Of a stretch of 23,431 bases of DNA, positions 1-7,386 are shown in pieces. Both the position numbers and the translations under genes were made by a program. The stretch lies in the IMG/VR virus record IMGVR_UViG_3300020061_000026, positions 1 to 23,431 of that record; one strand, given 5' to 3'. A model generated the notes under the pieces. It saw only the letters and a program-made list of their open reading frames with translations. It was not told where the DNA came from and made no database searches. The stretch comes from a virus. How positions within the stretch are numbered: position 1 is the first letter of the stretch; each line of letters starts with the position of its first letter.

Positions 1-178
1 AGCGCCTACCAGCCCCGATGGATAGCTACTCACACCGACCCCCTGGGGGAGGTACCCCCTACCCCGCTCACCAGGACCCCGGCTGACATAGCGCCTACCA
101 GCCCCGATGGATAGCTACTCACACCGACCCCCTGGGGGAGGTACCCCCTACCCCGCTCACCAGGACCCCGGCTGACAT
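1..178. repeat. Perfect 89-bp tandem direct repeat, two copies
   Basis: Bases 1-89 and 90-178 read as identical. The match continues for two more bases (179-180) and then stops. Each unit contains C/G runs that can form competing small hairpins: CCCCCTGGGGG, and GGGGG-AGGTA-CCCCC. No credible ORF crosses it. It lies directly upstream of the small terminase gene, where tailed phages usually carry the packaging (cos or pac) site, so a packaging-related role is a reasonable inference. An assembly duplication at a contig end is equally possible, because the first copy begins exactly at base 1. Confidence 0.9.
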
Positions 179-203
179 AGGGAGTCGACGCGAGCATGGA
201 TAA

Positions 204-233
204 GGGACCTCCTAGATCGGCAGAAGGAGGCCC
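204..233 (+). promoter_or_regulatory. Hairpin enclosing the terS ribosome binding site
   Basis: CCTCCT (208-213) pairs with the Shine-Dalgarno AGGAGG (225-230) across an 11-nt loop. The stem extends by GGG (204-206) with CCC (231-233) around a bulged A207. The start ATG follows at 236. When folded, the whole ribosome binding site is paired. The pairing is visible in the sequence; any effect on translation is inference. The remaining non-coding bases, 179-203, hold nothing I recognise. Confidence 0.55.
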
Positions 234-235
234 TG

Positions 236-661
236 ATGCCCGTACGTGGCAACAAGCCCAAGCCTGCAGGCGAAGCCCTCAATCGGAACCCGCTGGTTCA
301 CACCTGGACCGAGGTCGAGAACGTCTCGAACGACGACGGACCTCGACTCACCTTCAAGCGAGCCAATGGCCAGGACTGGACGGAGCCGACCCGCCGCAAG
401 TGGCAGGTCTGGAGGCGGATGCCTCACACCCGTCTCTGGAACGAGGCGGACTGGGAGTTCGCCTTCGACGCTCTGGAGATCTGTGAGCGCTTCCTCGAAG
501 GCGGAGCCACGGCCTACGCCAGCGAGCTTCGTCAGCGCGAGGCCATCATGGGCACCACGCTCGACTCCCGCCTGGGCCTCAAGATCCGCTACGTCGAGCC
601 CAAGCAAGACAAGCCCAAGCTCGCCGTGGTCTCCAACGCCGATGACTTCCGCGACCTCTGA
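236..661 (+). CDS. terS: Terminase small subunit
   Basis: This 141-residue protein is likely the small terminase, which recognises the packaging site and hands DNA to the large subunit. The call rests on position directly before the large terminase, on size, and on resemblance to the small terminases of actinobacteriophages: a charged N-terminus, a helical centre with WEFAFDALEICERFLEG (about residues 70-86), and a C-terminal segment with LGLKIRYVEP. The ATG at 236 is chosen because AAGGAGG (224-230) sits 5 nt upstream, while nearby alternatives in other frames lack conserved content. The end overlaps a possible small Cys-rich ORF by 20 nt. It is the first gene of the late operon. I am fairly sure of the role, but no single motif here is diagnostic. 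Confidence 0.8.
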   Translation: MPVRGNKPKPAGEALNRNPLVHTWTEVENVSNDDGPRLTFKRANGQDWTEPTRRKWQVWRRMPHTRLWNEADWEFAFDALEICERFLEGGATAYASELRQREAIMGTTLDSRLGLKIRYVEPKQDKPKLAVVSNADDFRDL

Positions 662-743
662 CGACTGCGGGCACGGAGAACGCTCCTGCCTCTGCGACAG
701 GTGCCTGTGCGAGTCCTGCGAGCGCGAGCTGGCCGATGACTGA
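642..743 (+). CDS. Candidate small Cys-rich protein between terS and terL
   Basis: This possible 33-residue protein starts at ATG 642 inside the end of terS and stops at 741-743, sharing ATGACTGA with the terL start. Its six Cys residues are arranged C-x7-C-x-C-x2-C-x-C-x2-C, with a His in the first spacer, which could bind a metal ion. Without it, 74 nt between terS and terL would be non-coding in an otherwise very tightly packed module, and its stop-start overlap would couple terL translation. Against it, I see no strong Shine-Dalgarno before 642 and it is very short. No function can be assigned. The Cys spacing is seen; that it is expressed is inference. Confidence 0.4.
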   Translation: MTSATSDDCGHGERSCLCDRCLCESCERELADD

Positions 744-3597
744 CCTCCTGGAGCAAGAAGTCCAGCAGGCCCCTCCGGGCTACTGGACCGACCTCCGGAC
801 CGGTGCTTGGTGCACGATCCCCTGGCCGACCGACCCCGGAGAGCGCCAACGCATCGCCGACAGCTCCCTCGGCCCTCTGATCATCCGGTGGGCGGAGAAC
901 CGGCTGACGCCGGAGGAGTTCGAGGAGTTCGGTCCTGGTCTGGTTCACCCGGACACGGGTGCCGACTGGCGCTTCACTCCCGGCCAGAAGAGGTTCTTGA
1001 TCCTCTGGTACTGGCACCAGCTCGACGCCAACGGCGAAGCCCGGTACGTCTACCGCCGAGGTGTGAAGCGCGGTGCCAAGGGGCCTATCGCCCACGGCAC
1101 TCCGGTGATGACTCCTGGCGGCTGGGTTAAGCACGGAGACCTCCGTGTCGGCTCTCAGGTCTACGCGGTGGACGGCTCGGTCACCACGGTGACGGCCCTT
1201 AAGCCAGAGGTCCTGGAGGACACCTACCGGATTACTTTCCGCGACGGAGCCTCGGTGGAATGCACCGGTACGCACCGCTGGCCGGTTGATGAGTTCACCG
1301 GAAGCAGCAAGCGGGTCCGCCGCATCGCCACCGTGGACGAGATGCTAGCTGCTGCTTCCGGTGACGACCGCGAGCTGACCACCGGCAAGACCAAGGCGTC
1401 CAAGGGCGGAGTCGCACGATTCCGCGCCCTGCCGACACCTGCTGTCGAGGGACAGAACGTGGACCTGGGGATGGACCCCTACGTCCTCGGCTACTGGCTC
1501 GGAGACGGTGATTCCGACGGTGCCCGCGTCACGGCACACACCGACGACATGGCCGCGCTGATCACCGAACTGAACGGCCTGGGCATCTCGCACGGGGAGC
1601 CATCGCCCACACACGGTGACACCTTCCGTATGGGCATCCATGGAGGGGTCAAGAAGGCCCTCCGTAACCTCGGAGTGCTGGGCAACAAGCACATCCCAGC
1701 CTCGGTGCTGCGATCTTCACTGGCGCAGCGCTGGGCGGTCCTTCAGGGCCTCGTCGACACCGATGGCACCGTCTCGCCGACGGGCCAGGTGGAGATCTGC
1801 ATCCTTGACAACCAGCTCGGTCACGACACTTTCGAGCTGGCCGTCTCGCTCGGCCTGATGCCGACGAAGAGCTACCGCAACGTCACCCTGGGCGGCAAGG
1901 AGTACGGACCATATGTCCGTATCCGGTTCACCCCGCAGCCCGGAGAGATTGTTTGCCGCCTGCCTCGAAAGCTGGCCCGGTGCAAGACCGAGACGAAGGC
2001 AATGCCCTTCTCCCGGAGCCGCACTATCACCGCGATCGAGAAGATCGATCCGACACCGGCTCGCTGCCTGACGGTGGCCCACCATGCCCACCAGTACCTG
2101 GTCGGCACACACAACGTTCCTACCTGCAACAGCGGCAAGGACCCCTTCGGTGGGGCTCATGGCAACTGTGAGCTTGCCGGTCCGACCCAGCTCGTCTTCG
2201 ACGAGGAGAAGGGCAAGTGGACCGGCCAGCAGCACCGCATGCCGCTGGTTCAGATCGCGGCCAACTCCGAGACCCAGTGCAAGAAGCTCCTGCGCGTGGC
2301 CAACAGCATGTGGTCGCGTGCCGCGCGCGAGTGGCACAACATCGAGACCGGCGAGACTCGGTCACTGCTCAAGGGCCGAGGCCGATTCGAGGTCCTGACC
2401 GCCTCCGAGGCTTCCGCCGAGGGTGACCCGGCGACCTTCATCATCTTGAACGAGAGCCATCACATGACCGCCACCTCTGGCGGCCACAAGGTGACCGACG
2501 TGGCCCGCCGCAACGTCGGCAAGTCGCCCAAGGAGATGCAGGCCCGCCTGGTCGAGTACACCAACGCCCACCAGATGGGTCAGGACTCGACCGCACAGAA
2601 GAGCTTCGAGTCCTGGCAGCAGCAGGTCTCCGGCCAGTTCCCGAACCTGCGCCACGACATCCTGTATGACTCGATCGAGGCCGACCCGAACCTCTCGGTA
2701 TTCGACACCGAGCAGCTGAAGCGGGCTCTGGCCCAGGCCTACTCCGACGCACCCTGGTACGACGAGGAGCGTCTGGAGGGCGAGGTCCTGGACCCCGCCA
2801 CCACGCTGGGTGAGTCGATCCGCTTCTACCTCAACGGTCTTGCCGTCCGAGAGGACGCCTGGATCGACCCCCGCAACTGGGACAAGCTTTACCGCGAGAC
2901 CGTGCTGGCCGACCGCGAGCAGATCGCGATGTTCCTGGACTGCTCGAAGTCCTCCGACGCCACCGGCCTGGTGGCCGTGAGGATCTCGGACGGTCACGTC
3001 TTCACCCTCGGTATCTGGCAGGCCCCCAAGGGTGGCCGAGGCAAGAACTGGCTGGCTCCTCGCAACGAGGTCGACGCCAAGGTCCGCGAGACCTTCGACC
3101 GATACAAGGTCATGTGGTTCGGAGTGGACCCCTCGCCTGCTCTCGACGACGACACCGAGGCTCTCTACTGGAAGCCGACGATCGACGCCTGGCACCGCGA
3201 TCTCCACCGCAAGGTGAAGCTCTGGGCGACACCAGGAGCCACGATCGGACACTCGGTGCTCTTCGACATGCGGCTCTCCCAGAAGGGCGCTTACGAGCGC
3301 AACAAGGACTTCACCGAGATGGCCGAACAGGTGGCCATCTGGATCGACGAAGAAGGATCGATCACCCACGACGGTGATCCTGCCCTTCGCCTCCACGTCC
3401 ACAACGCCCGCAAGTACTCCGTCAAGTGGGGCACCTCGCTGGGTAAGGAATCGCGCGACTCCAAGAAGCACGTGGACCTCGCCGTCTGCATGGTCGGAGC
3501 CCAGTTGGGTCGCCGACTCGTCCTGAACAACACCAAGATCCGCACCGGCACCCGCACCGGTCGCGTCACATCAGGAAGGGAGACCTACGTCCCGTGA
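736..3597 (+). CDS. terL: Terminase large subunit precursor interrupted by an intein
   Basis: The 953-residue precursor contains a large terminase, the ATPase-nuclease that drives genome packaging at the portal. Residues 117-465 are an intein. Removing it leaves 604 residues, a normal size. Splicing rebuilds a P-loop with the residues GAKGSGKD, the Walker A region; its last position is Asp where Ser or Thr is usual. A Walker B-like stretch FIILNESHH follows near 568-576, with E573 the likely catalytic carboxylate. The C-terminal RuvC-like nuclease shows D735 in MFLDCSKSSDATGLV, D798 in WFGVDPS and D914 in HVDLAV. The ATG at 736 lies inside the end of the upstream Cys-rich ORF and has only weak ribosome-binding sequence, so coupling is likely. 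Its stop overlaps the portal start (GTGA). Packaging should depend on splicing, because the ATP site is split. Confidence 0.95.
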   Translation: MTDLLEQEVQQAPPGYWTDLRTGAWCTIPWPTDPGERQRIADSSLGPLIIRWAENRLTPEEFEEFGPGLVHPDTGADWRFTPGQKRFLILWYWHQLDANGEARYVYRRGVKRGAKGPIAHGTPVMTPGGWVKHGDLRVGSQVYAVDGSVTTVTALKPEVLEDTYRITFRDGASVECTGTHRWPVDEFTGSSKRVRRIATVDEMLAAASGDDRELTTGKTKASKGGVARFRALPTPAVEGQNVDLGMDPYVLGYWLGDGDSDGARVTAHTDDMAALITELNGLGISHGEPSPTHGDTFRMGIHGGVKKALRNLGVLGNKHIPASVLRSSLAQRWAVLQGLVDTDGTVSPTGQVEICILDNQLGHDTFELAVSLGLMPTKSYRNVTLGGKEYGPYVRIRFTPQPGEIVCRLPRKLARCKTETKAMPFSRSRTITAIEKIDPTPARCLTVAHHAHQYLVGTHNVPTCNSGKDPFGGAHGNCELAGPTQLVFDEEKGKWTGQQHRMPLVQIAANSETQCKKLLRVANSMWSRAAREWHNIETGETRSLLKGRGRFEVLTASEASAEGDPATFIILNESHHMTATSGGHKVTDVARRNVGKSPKEMQARLVEYTNAHQMGQDSTAQKSFESWQQQVSGQFPNLRHDILYDSIEADPNLSVFDTEQLKRALAQAYSDAPWYDEERLEGEVLDPATTLGESIRFYLNGLAVREDAWIDPRNWDKLYRETVLADREQIAMFLDCSKSSDATGLVAVRISDGHVFTLGIWQAPKGGRGKNWLAPRNEVDAKVRETFDRYKVMWFGVDPSPALDDDTEALYWKPTIDAWHRDLHRKVKLWATPGATIGHSVLFDMRLSQKGAYERNKDFTEMAEQVAIWIDEEGSITHDGDPALRLHVHNARKYSVKWGTSLGKESRDSKKHVDLAVCMVGAQLGRRLVLNNTKIRTGTRTGRVTSGRETYVP
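1084..2130 (+). mobile_element. Class 3-like intein with LAGLIDADG endonuclease, in TerL
   Basis: This in-frame insert of 349 residues (TerL 117-465) lies between GAKG and SGKD. It opens PIAHGTPVMTPGGW, which matches intein block A except that Pro stands where Cys or Ser is expected. Block B has T177, H180 and W182 (TGTHRW). Two LAGLIDADG motifs, YWLGDGD (253-259) and LQGLVDTDG (336-344), both keep their acidic residues, so the homing endonuclease looks intact. Block F is RCLTV with C444. Block G is VPTCN followed by Ser466. Missing residue 1 nucleophile plus Trp182, Cys444 and Thr463 is the signature described for class 3 inteins, which use the block F Cys as first nucleophile. The usual penultimate His is Cys464. 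The insertion site in the ATP-binding loop is typical of intein homing sites. Confidence 0.92.
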
Positions 3598-5024
3598 CCG
3601 ACGCAATCCGCCTTCCTGGCCTGACTGATGACGAAGACCGACTGCTGAACGGACTGCTCAAGCAGCTCGACGCCAAGATGTCGCGAAACGTGCTGAGAGC
3701 CAGCTATTACGACGGCAAGCGCGCCATCAAGCAGGTCGGCACCGTGATCCCGCCGCAGTACTACCGCCTCGGCATCGTCCTGGGCTGGTCGGCCAAGGCC
3801 GTGGACATCTTGGCACGTCGATGCAACCTGGACGGCTTCGTCTGGCCTGATGGGGATCTCAACTCCATTGGCCAGCGCGAAGTCTGGGACCAGAACCTGC
3901 TGGGCTCGGAGGTCAACTCCGGCCTGGTGTCCTCGCTGATCCACTCGGTCAGCTTCCTGGTCAATACCACGGGGTCGGAGGGCGAGCCTCGGTCCCTGAT
4001 TCACGTCAAGGACGCCATGAACGCCACCGGCGAGTGGAACTGGCGCGCACGTCGTCTGGACAGCCTGCTGTCGATCTCCGACCGCAACGAGGAGAACCAG
4101 CCCACCGGACTGGCGCTCTACCTCGACGGTGAGACCATCACTGCCTCCAAGACCGGCGGCAAGTGGCAGGTGGACCGTCAGGAGCACCCGTGGGGTGTCC
4201 CAGCTGAGCCGCTGCCGTACAAGCCGCGTGTCGGCAGGCCCTTCGGTTCGTCGAGGATCTCGCGCCCCGTGATGAGCCTCCACGACGCCGCCCTGCGCAC
4301 GGTCATCCGCCTGGAGGGTCACGCCGACGTCTTCAGCTATCCCGAAATGTGGATGCTCGGCGCCGATCCCTCGATCTTCAAGAACGCCGACGGCACCCCT
4401 CAGCCGGTCTGGCAGACGCAGATCGGTCGGATCAAGGGCATCCCCGATGACGCCGACGCCGACGATCCGGCCCTGGCTCGCGCTGATGTCAAGCAATTCC
4501 AGGCCGCGTCTCCTCAGGCGCACCTGGACACTCTCAAGCAGCAGGCCCAGCTGTTCTCTGGCGAGACCAGCATCCCGCTGACCTCCCTGGGTGTCTCCGA
4601 CATGAGCAACCCCACCTCGGCTGACTCCTACATCGCCTCCCGTGAGGACCTCATCGCTGAGGCCGAGGGTGCCACCGACGACTGGGCTCCGGCTCTGAGG
4701 CGCAGCATGATCCGCGCTCTGGCCATCCAGAACGAACTCAACGAGATCCCCGCCGAGTGGGCCACGATCGACACGAAGTGGCGCTCTCCGCTCTACCTCT
4801 CGCGAGCCGCCCAGGCCGACGCTGGCACCAAGCAGCTCTCTGCCGCACCATGGCTTGCCGACACCGATGTGGGCCTGGAGCTGCTGGGTCTGTCCGACCA
4901 GCAGATCGCCCGCGCCATGTCCCAGAAGCGCCGTGCCGTCGGCAGTTCGGTACTGCAGACGCTGCAACAGCGCGCCGCCGCCCAGCCTCCGCTGACCGAA
5001 GATGCCAACACCGACGCTGGCTGA
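3594..5024 (+). CDS. Portal protein
   Basis: This 476-residue protein is the likely portal, the dodecameric ring at one capsid vertex through which DNA enters and to which the neck attaches. It has the size and layout of SPP1 gp6-like portals of actinobacteriophages: a helical start with YYDGKRAIKQVG, an early segment LGWSAKAVDILARRCNLDGF, a central region with the stem-like helices, and a long polar C-terminus rich in Ala, Gln and Asp. The GTG at 3594 overlaps the terL stop by four bases and is preceded by AGGAAGGGAG (3573-3582). Its C-terminus overlaps the next gene by 23 nt. Position between TerL and the MuF-like gene supports the call. Confidence 0.92.
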   Translation: MTDAIRLPGLTDDEDRLLNGLLKQLDAKMSRNVLRASYYDGKRAIKQVGTVIPPQYYRLGIVLGWSAKAVDILARRCNLDGFVWPDGDLNSIGQREVWDQNLLGSEVNSGLVSSLIHSVSFLVNTTGSEGEPRSLIHVKDAMNATGEWNWRARRLDSLLSISDRNEENQPTGLALYLDGETITASKTGGKWQVDRQEHPWGVPAEPLPYKPRVGRPFGSSRISRPVMSLHDAALRTVIRLEGHADVFSYPEMWMLGADPSIFKNADGTPQPVWQTQIGRIKGIPDDADADDPALARADVKQFQAASPQAHLDTLKQQAQLFSGETSIPLTSLGVSDMSNPTSADSYIASREDLIAEAEGATDDWAPALRRSMIRALAIQNELNEIPAEWATIDTKWRSPLYLSRAAQADAGTKQLSAAPWLADTDVGLELLGLSDQQIARAMSQKRRAVGSSVLQTLQQRAAAQPPLTEDANTDAG

Positions 5025-5814
5025 GCAGGTCGCCGTCATCTCGGCGGCTGCCACCGAGGACCTCTCGGGCATCTGGGACCTCGGAACACCTTCGGCGACC
5101 ATCGAGGCCCTGTTCGACCTCTTGCCCGCCCTAATCGATACCTGGGCCACTGCCGCAGGGTCTTACACCGCCAACTGGTACGACGACCTCCGCGAGGAGC
5201 GAAGCGTCAAGGGGCGCTTCACCGCGATCGTCCCGGATCTTGGAGACCTCGGAGCAGACCAGCTCGCCGCGTGGACCACTGACGCCATCCTCGTGGACGA
5301 TCCGGACCTGGCCCGCAGTAGGGCCGAAGGCGGGCTCCAGCGCCGCGTGACCAACACCAGTCGCGCCACCGTGATGACTTCCTCGGAGGAGGACCCCGGC
5401 GCCACCGGATGGCAGCGAGTGGCCCGCACGGGTGGCTGCTCCTTCTGCGTCATGCTCGCCAGTCGAGGCGACGTCTACACCAAGAAGGGCTCGCGCTTCG
5501 GAGCCCACGATCACTGCAACTGCTCGGCGGTCCCCGCGTTTGGCGGACAGCCGACTCCGGTGAGGCCGTACAAGCCATCCGATCGCAACATCACCGACGC
5601 CGACCGAGTCGGCCTCCGAGAATGGCTGAAGGCCAACAGTGGTGGCAGAGCATCGAAGTCGACCGAGTCCAAGAGCGTCATCGCCGAGAGACACCTTCCG
5701 CAACTGGAGAAGCGCCTCACGGAGCTGCGCTCCCTGGGCATGTCCGAGGACTCGTCGCCCATCCAGTACCACTTGGCCACCATCGCCAAGTTCCGCGTCC
5801 AGCTTCAGAGCTGA
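5002..5814 (+). CDS. MuF-like minor head protein (capsid morphogenesis)
   Basis: This 270-residue protein follows the portal, where tailed phages encode the MuF/SPP1 gp7-like minor head protein. In actinobacteriophages this gene is often labelled capsid maturation protease. Its conserved core is at about 143-180: C146-x2-C149 with MLASRGDVY, then H169, H171, C172 and C174 in HDHCNCSAVP. That is a clustered Cys/His set of the kind conserved in this family. No classical Ser protease triad is apparent to me, so I prefer the minor head protein label. The N-terminal half is helical and acidic. The start at 5002 lies inside the portal gene without an obvious Shine-Dalgarno, which suggests translational coupling. 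Confidence 0.8.
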   Translation: MPTPTLAEQVAVISAAATEDLSGIWDLGTPSATIEALFDLLPALIDTWATAAGSYTANWYDDLREERSVKGRFTAIVPDLGDLGADQLAAWTTDAILVDDPDLARSRAEGGLQRRVTNTSRATVMTSSEEDPGATGWQRVARTGGCSFCVMLASRGDVYTKKGSRFGAHDHCNCSAVPAFGGQPTPVRPYKPSDRNITDADRVGLREWLKANSGGRASKSTESKSVIAERHLPQLEKRLTELRSLGMSEDSSPIQYHLATIAKFRVQLQS

Positions 5815-5856
5815 CGCGCCAATAGACCTCCCTGACCGCAACGGCTGGGGCTTTTA

Positions 5857-5870
5857 CCCGAAACGGGAGA
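5857..5870 (+). promoter_or_regulatory. Small hairpin overlapping the scaffold ribosome binding site
   Basis: CCCG (5857-5860) pairs with CGGG (5864-5867) around an AAA loop. The 3' arm is part of the Shine-Dalgarno GGGAGA (5865-5870), with the ATG at 5880. The stem is only 4 bp, so its effect is uncertain. The rest of the 65-nt gap between the MuF-like gene and the scaffold shows nothing else I recognise. Confidence 0.35.
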
Positions 5871-5879
5871 AACATCGCT

Positions 5880-6377
5880 ATGACTGTGTCTGACAACCAG
5901 GTTGATGCCGAGGTCACCGAAACGGAGACCGAGGACACCACGGAACAGCAGCCCAAGCCGACCGAGACGGTCGAGTTCTGGAAGGAAATCGCCCAGAAGC
6001 AGGAGAAGCGGGCCAAGGAAAACTCTGCGGCAGCTAAGAAGCTGGCGGAGTTGGAAGAGGCCCAAAAGTCGGACGCCGAAAAGGCTACCGACCGAATCAC
6101 CAAGGCCGAGACGGAAGCTGCCTCAGTTCCCGCCAAGGTCGCCGAGGCGCTCAAGACACATCTGGTTGAGCTTCATGGCATCGATTCCGAAGACGCTGAA
6201 CTGTTTCTGACCGCAGGCGAGCCCGATCTGCTGATCAAGCAAGTGACCCGGCTCCTCTTCCAGTCGGACACCAAGCGACGTAGCAAGAACAACTCCGTTC
6301 CCCGCGAGGGAAATAACCCCACTGCCGCAACAGGCGACCTGCGTGAGTTCACGCAGGGGCTCTTCGGCAGCAAGTAA
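5880..6377 (+). CDS. Capsid scaffolding protein
   Basis: This 165-residue protein sits directly before the major capsid gene, the usual place of the scaffold that guides procapsid assembly and then leaves. It looks like one: an acidic, Thr/Glu-rich N-terminus (1-30), a Lys/Glu/Ala-rich stretch at about 33-90 with strong coiled-coil character, and a basic segment KRRSKNN near 132-138 followed by a short tail ending LFGSK. Scaffolds commonly use a basic C-terminal region to contact the shell. The ATG at 5880 is supported by GGGAGA nine bases upstream. No protease motif is seen, so if the scaffold is removed by cleavage the enzyme is not evident here. Confidence 0.85.
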   Translation: MTVSDNQVDAEVTETETEDTTEQQPKPTETVEFWKEIAQKQEKRAKENSAAAKKLAELEEAQKSDAEKATDRITKAETEAASVPAKVAEALKTHLVELHGIDSEDAELFLTAGEPDLLIKQVTRLLFQSDTKRRSKNNSVPREGNNPTAATGDLREFTQGLFGSK

Positions 6378-6390
6378 CTCCTGAAAGGAG
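6378..6390 (+). promoter_or_regulatory. Hairpin enclosing the capsid gene ribosome binding site
   Basis: CTCCTGAAAGGAG is a perfect 5-bp stem with a GAA loop: arms 6378-6382 and 6386-6390. The right arm is the Shine-Dalgarno AGGAG for the ATG at 6399. The hairpin starts immediately after the scaffold stop codon, so ribosomes finishing the scaffold would melt it. That would couple capsid translation to scaffold translation; the coupling is inference. Confidence 0.5.
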
Positions 6391-6398
6391 CAGCCAGC

Positions 6399-7307
6399 AT
6401 GACTGCTTTCACAACCTCGGGCCTCACCATCCCGACTCAGATCCTGGACCCGTGGCTGGGCAAGGTGAGGTACGGCTCCACCGTGGCCACCCTCTCCGCC
6501 TCGGAGCCAATGAAGTTCGGCCCCGGTCAGTCGATGACCTTCGACATCGGTGAAGCCGAGTACGTCGGAGAAGGCGCGAACAAGAGTGGATCGGTCATCA
6601 CGCCGACCACCAAGACCACCAAGCCCTTCAAGTTCCACAAGACCGTCCGGTGGACCGAGGAAGTCAAGTGGGCCAGCGAGGATCACCAGCTCGAAGCCGT
6701 TGAGTCGATCCTGGCTCTCATCCAGCCCGCGCTGAGTCGCGCTCTGGACTTCGGCGTCTTCCACGGCATCAACCCCGCTGGCGGTGAGGCCGTCGTGGCC
6801 ATGACGGACGTCCTGTCCGAGACCACCAACACGGTCGAGATCTCGCCGACGAGCAAGCCCTACGCCGACGTGGACGCCGCCGACGCGCTGGTCCTCGCCG
6901 ACAGCTTCGTCCCGCGTGACATCGCGCTGGACCCGGCCTTCGCCTCGAAGTTCGGCAACCTGCGCAACGCCACCTCGGAGCAGAAGCTCTACCCGGATCT
7001 GTCCTACGCGACGGCTCCGGCAGGGCGTCTGGAGAACCACAACAGCTCGGTGTCCAACACCGTGGGTGCTGTGGGCGTGGCCGACGATGACACCGACATC
7101 CTGGCATTCGTCGGTGACTTCTCGGGCATCCGCTGGGGCATCCAGCGGGCGATCGGCCTGGAGCTGATCGAGTACGGCGACCCCGACGGTGGCGGTGACC
7201 TCAAGCGCAACAACCAGGTCGCCTTCCGCGCAGAGGTCGTCTACGGCTGGGGCATTGCTGATCTCAACGCCTTCGCCAAGATCGTCGACGTCTACCAGGG
7301 CAGCTAA
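6399..7307 (+). CDS. Major capsid protein (HK97 fold)
   Basis: This 302-residue protein is the likely main shell subunit. It has the gene position after the scaffold, the size of delta-domain-free HK97-fold capsid proteins, and family-like segments: an N-arm (1-40), an E-loop region around FDIGEAEYVGEGANKSGSV (49-67), a spine helix region EEVKWASEDHQLEAVESIL (86-104), and a C-terminal strand with QVAFRAEVVYGWGI before ADLNAFAKI. Like many of this group it probably assembles without proteolysis of a long N-terminal domain, since there is none. The start ATG follows AAGGAG with an 8-nt spacer. A strong hairpin follows the stop, consistent with a highly expressed gene that ends a transcript segment. 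Confidence 0.92.
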   Translation: MTAFTTSGLTIPTQILDPWLGKVRYGSTVATLSASEPMKFGPGQSMTFDIGEAEYVGEGANKSGSVITPTTKTTKPFKFHKTVRWTEEVKWASEDHQLEAVESILALIQPALSRALDFGVFHGINPAGGEAVVAMTDVLSETTNTVEISPTSKPYADVDAADALVLADSFVPRDIALDPAFASKFGNLRNATSEQKLYPDLSYATAPAGRLENHNSSVSNTVGAVGVADDDTDILAFVGDFSGIRWGIQRAIGLELIEYGDPDGGGDLKRNNQVAFRAEVVYGWGIADLNAFAKIVDVYQGS

Positions 7308-7314
7308 CCCAGTT

Positions 7315-7352
7315 GGAGGAGGCGGAGTGCCACGCGCGCTCCGTCTTCCTCC
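7315..7352 (+). terminator. Strong hairpin after the capsid gene
   Basis: GGAGGAGGCGGAG (7315-7327) pairs with CTCCGTCTTCCTCC (7339-7352) over an 11-nt loop. That is about 13 pairs, with one bulged T and one G-T pair. It begins 8 nt after the capsid stop. There is no T run after it, so it may be a partial terminator, a processing site or an mRNA 3' stabiliser. The remainder of the gap to 7387 shows only the next ribosome binding site. Confidence 0.6.
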
Positions 7353-7386
7353 TTCCGGCACACCACTACTCAGAAGGCGGTGACGC

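Noticed and set aside
3585-5150. Very long open frame on the minus strand opposite the portal gene
   Set aside because: It mirrors third-position G/C bias of the + strand portal gene, has no ribosome binding site or recognisable protein content; the same holds for long minus frames opposite terL, the tape measure and others.
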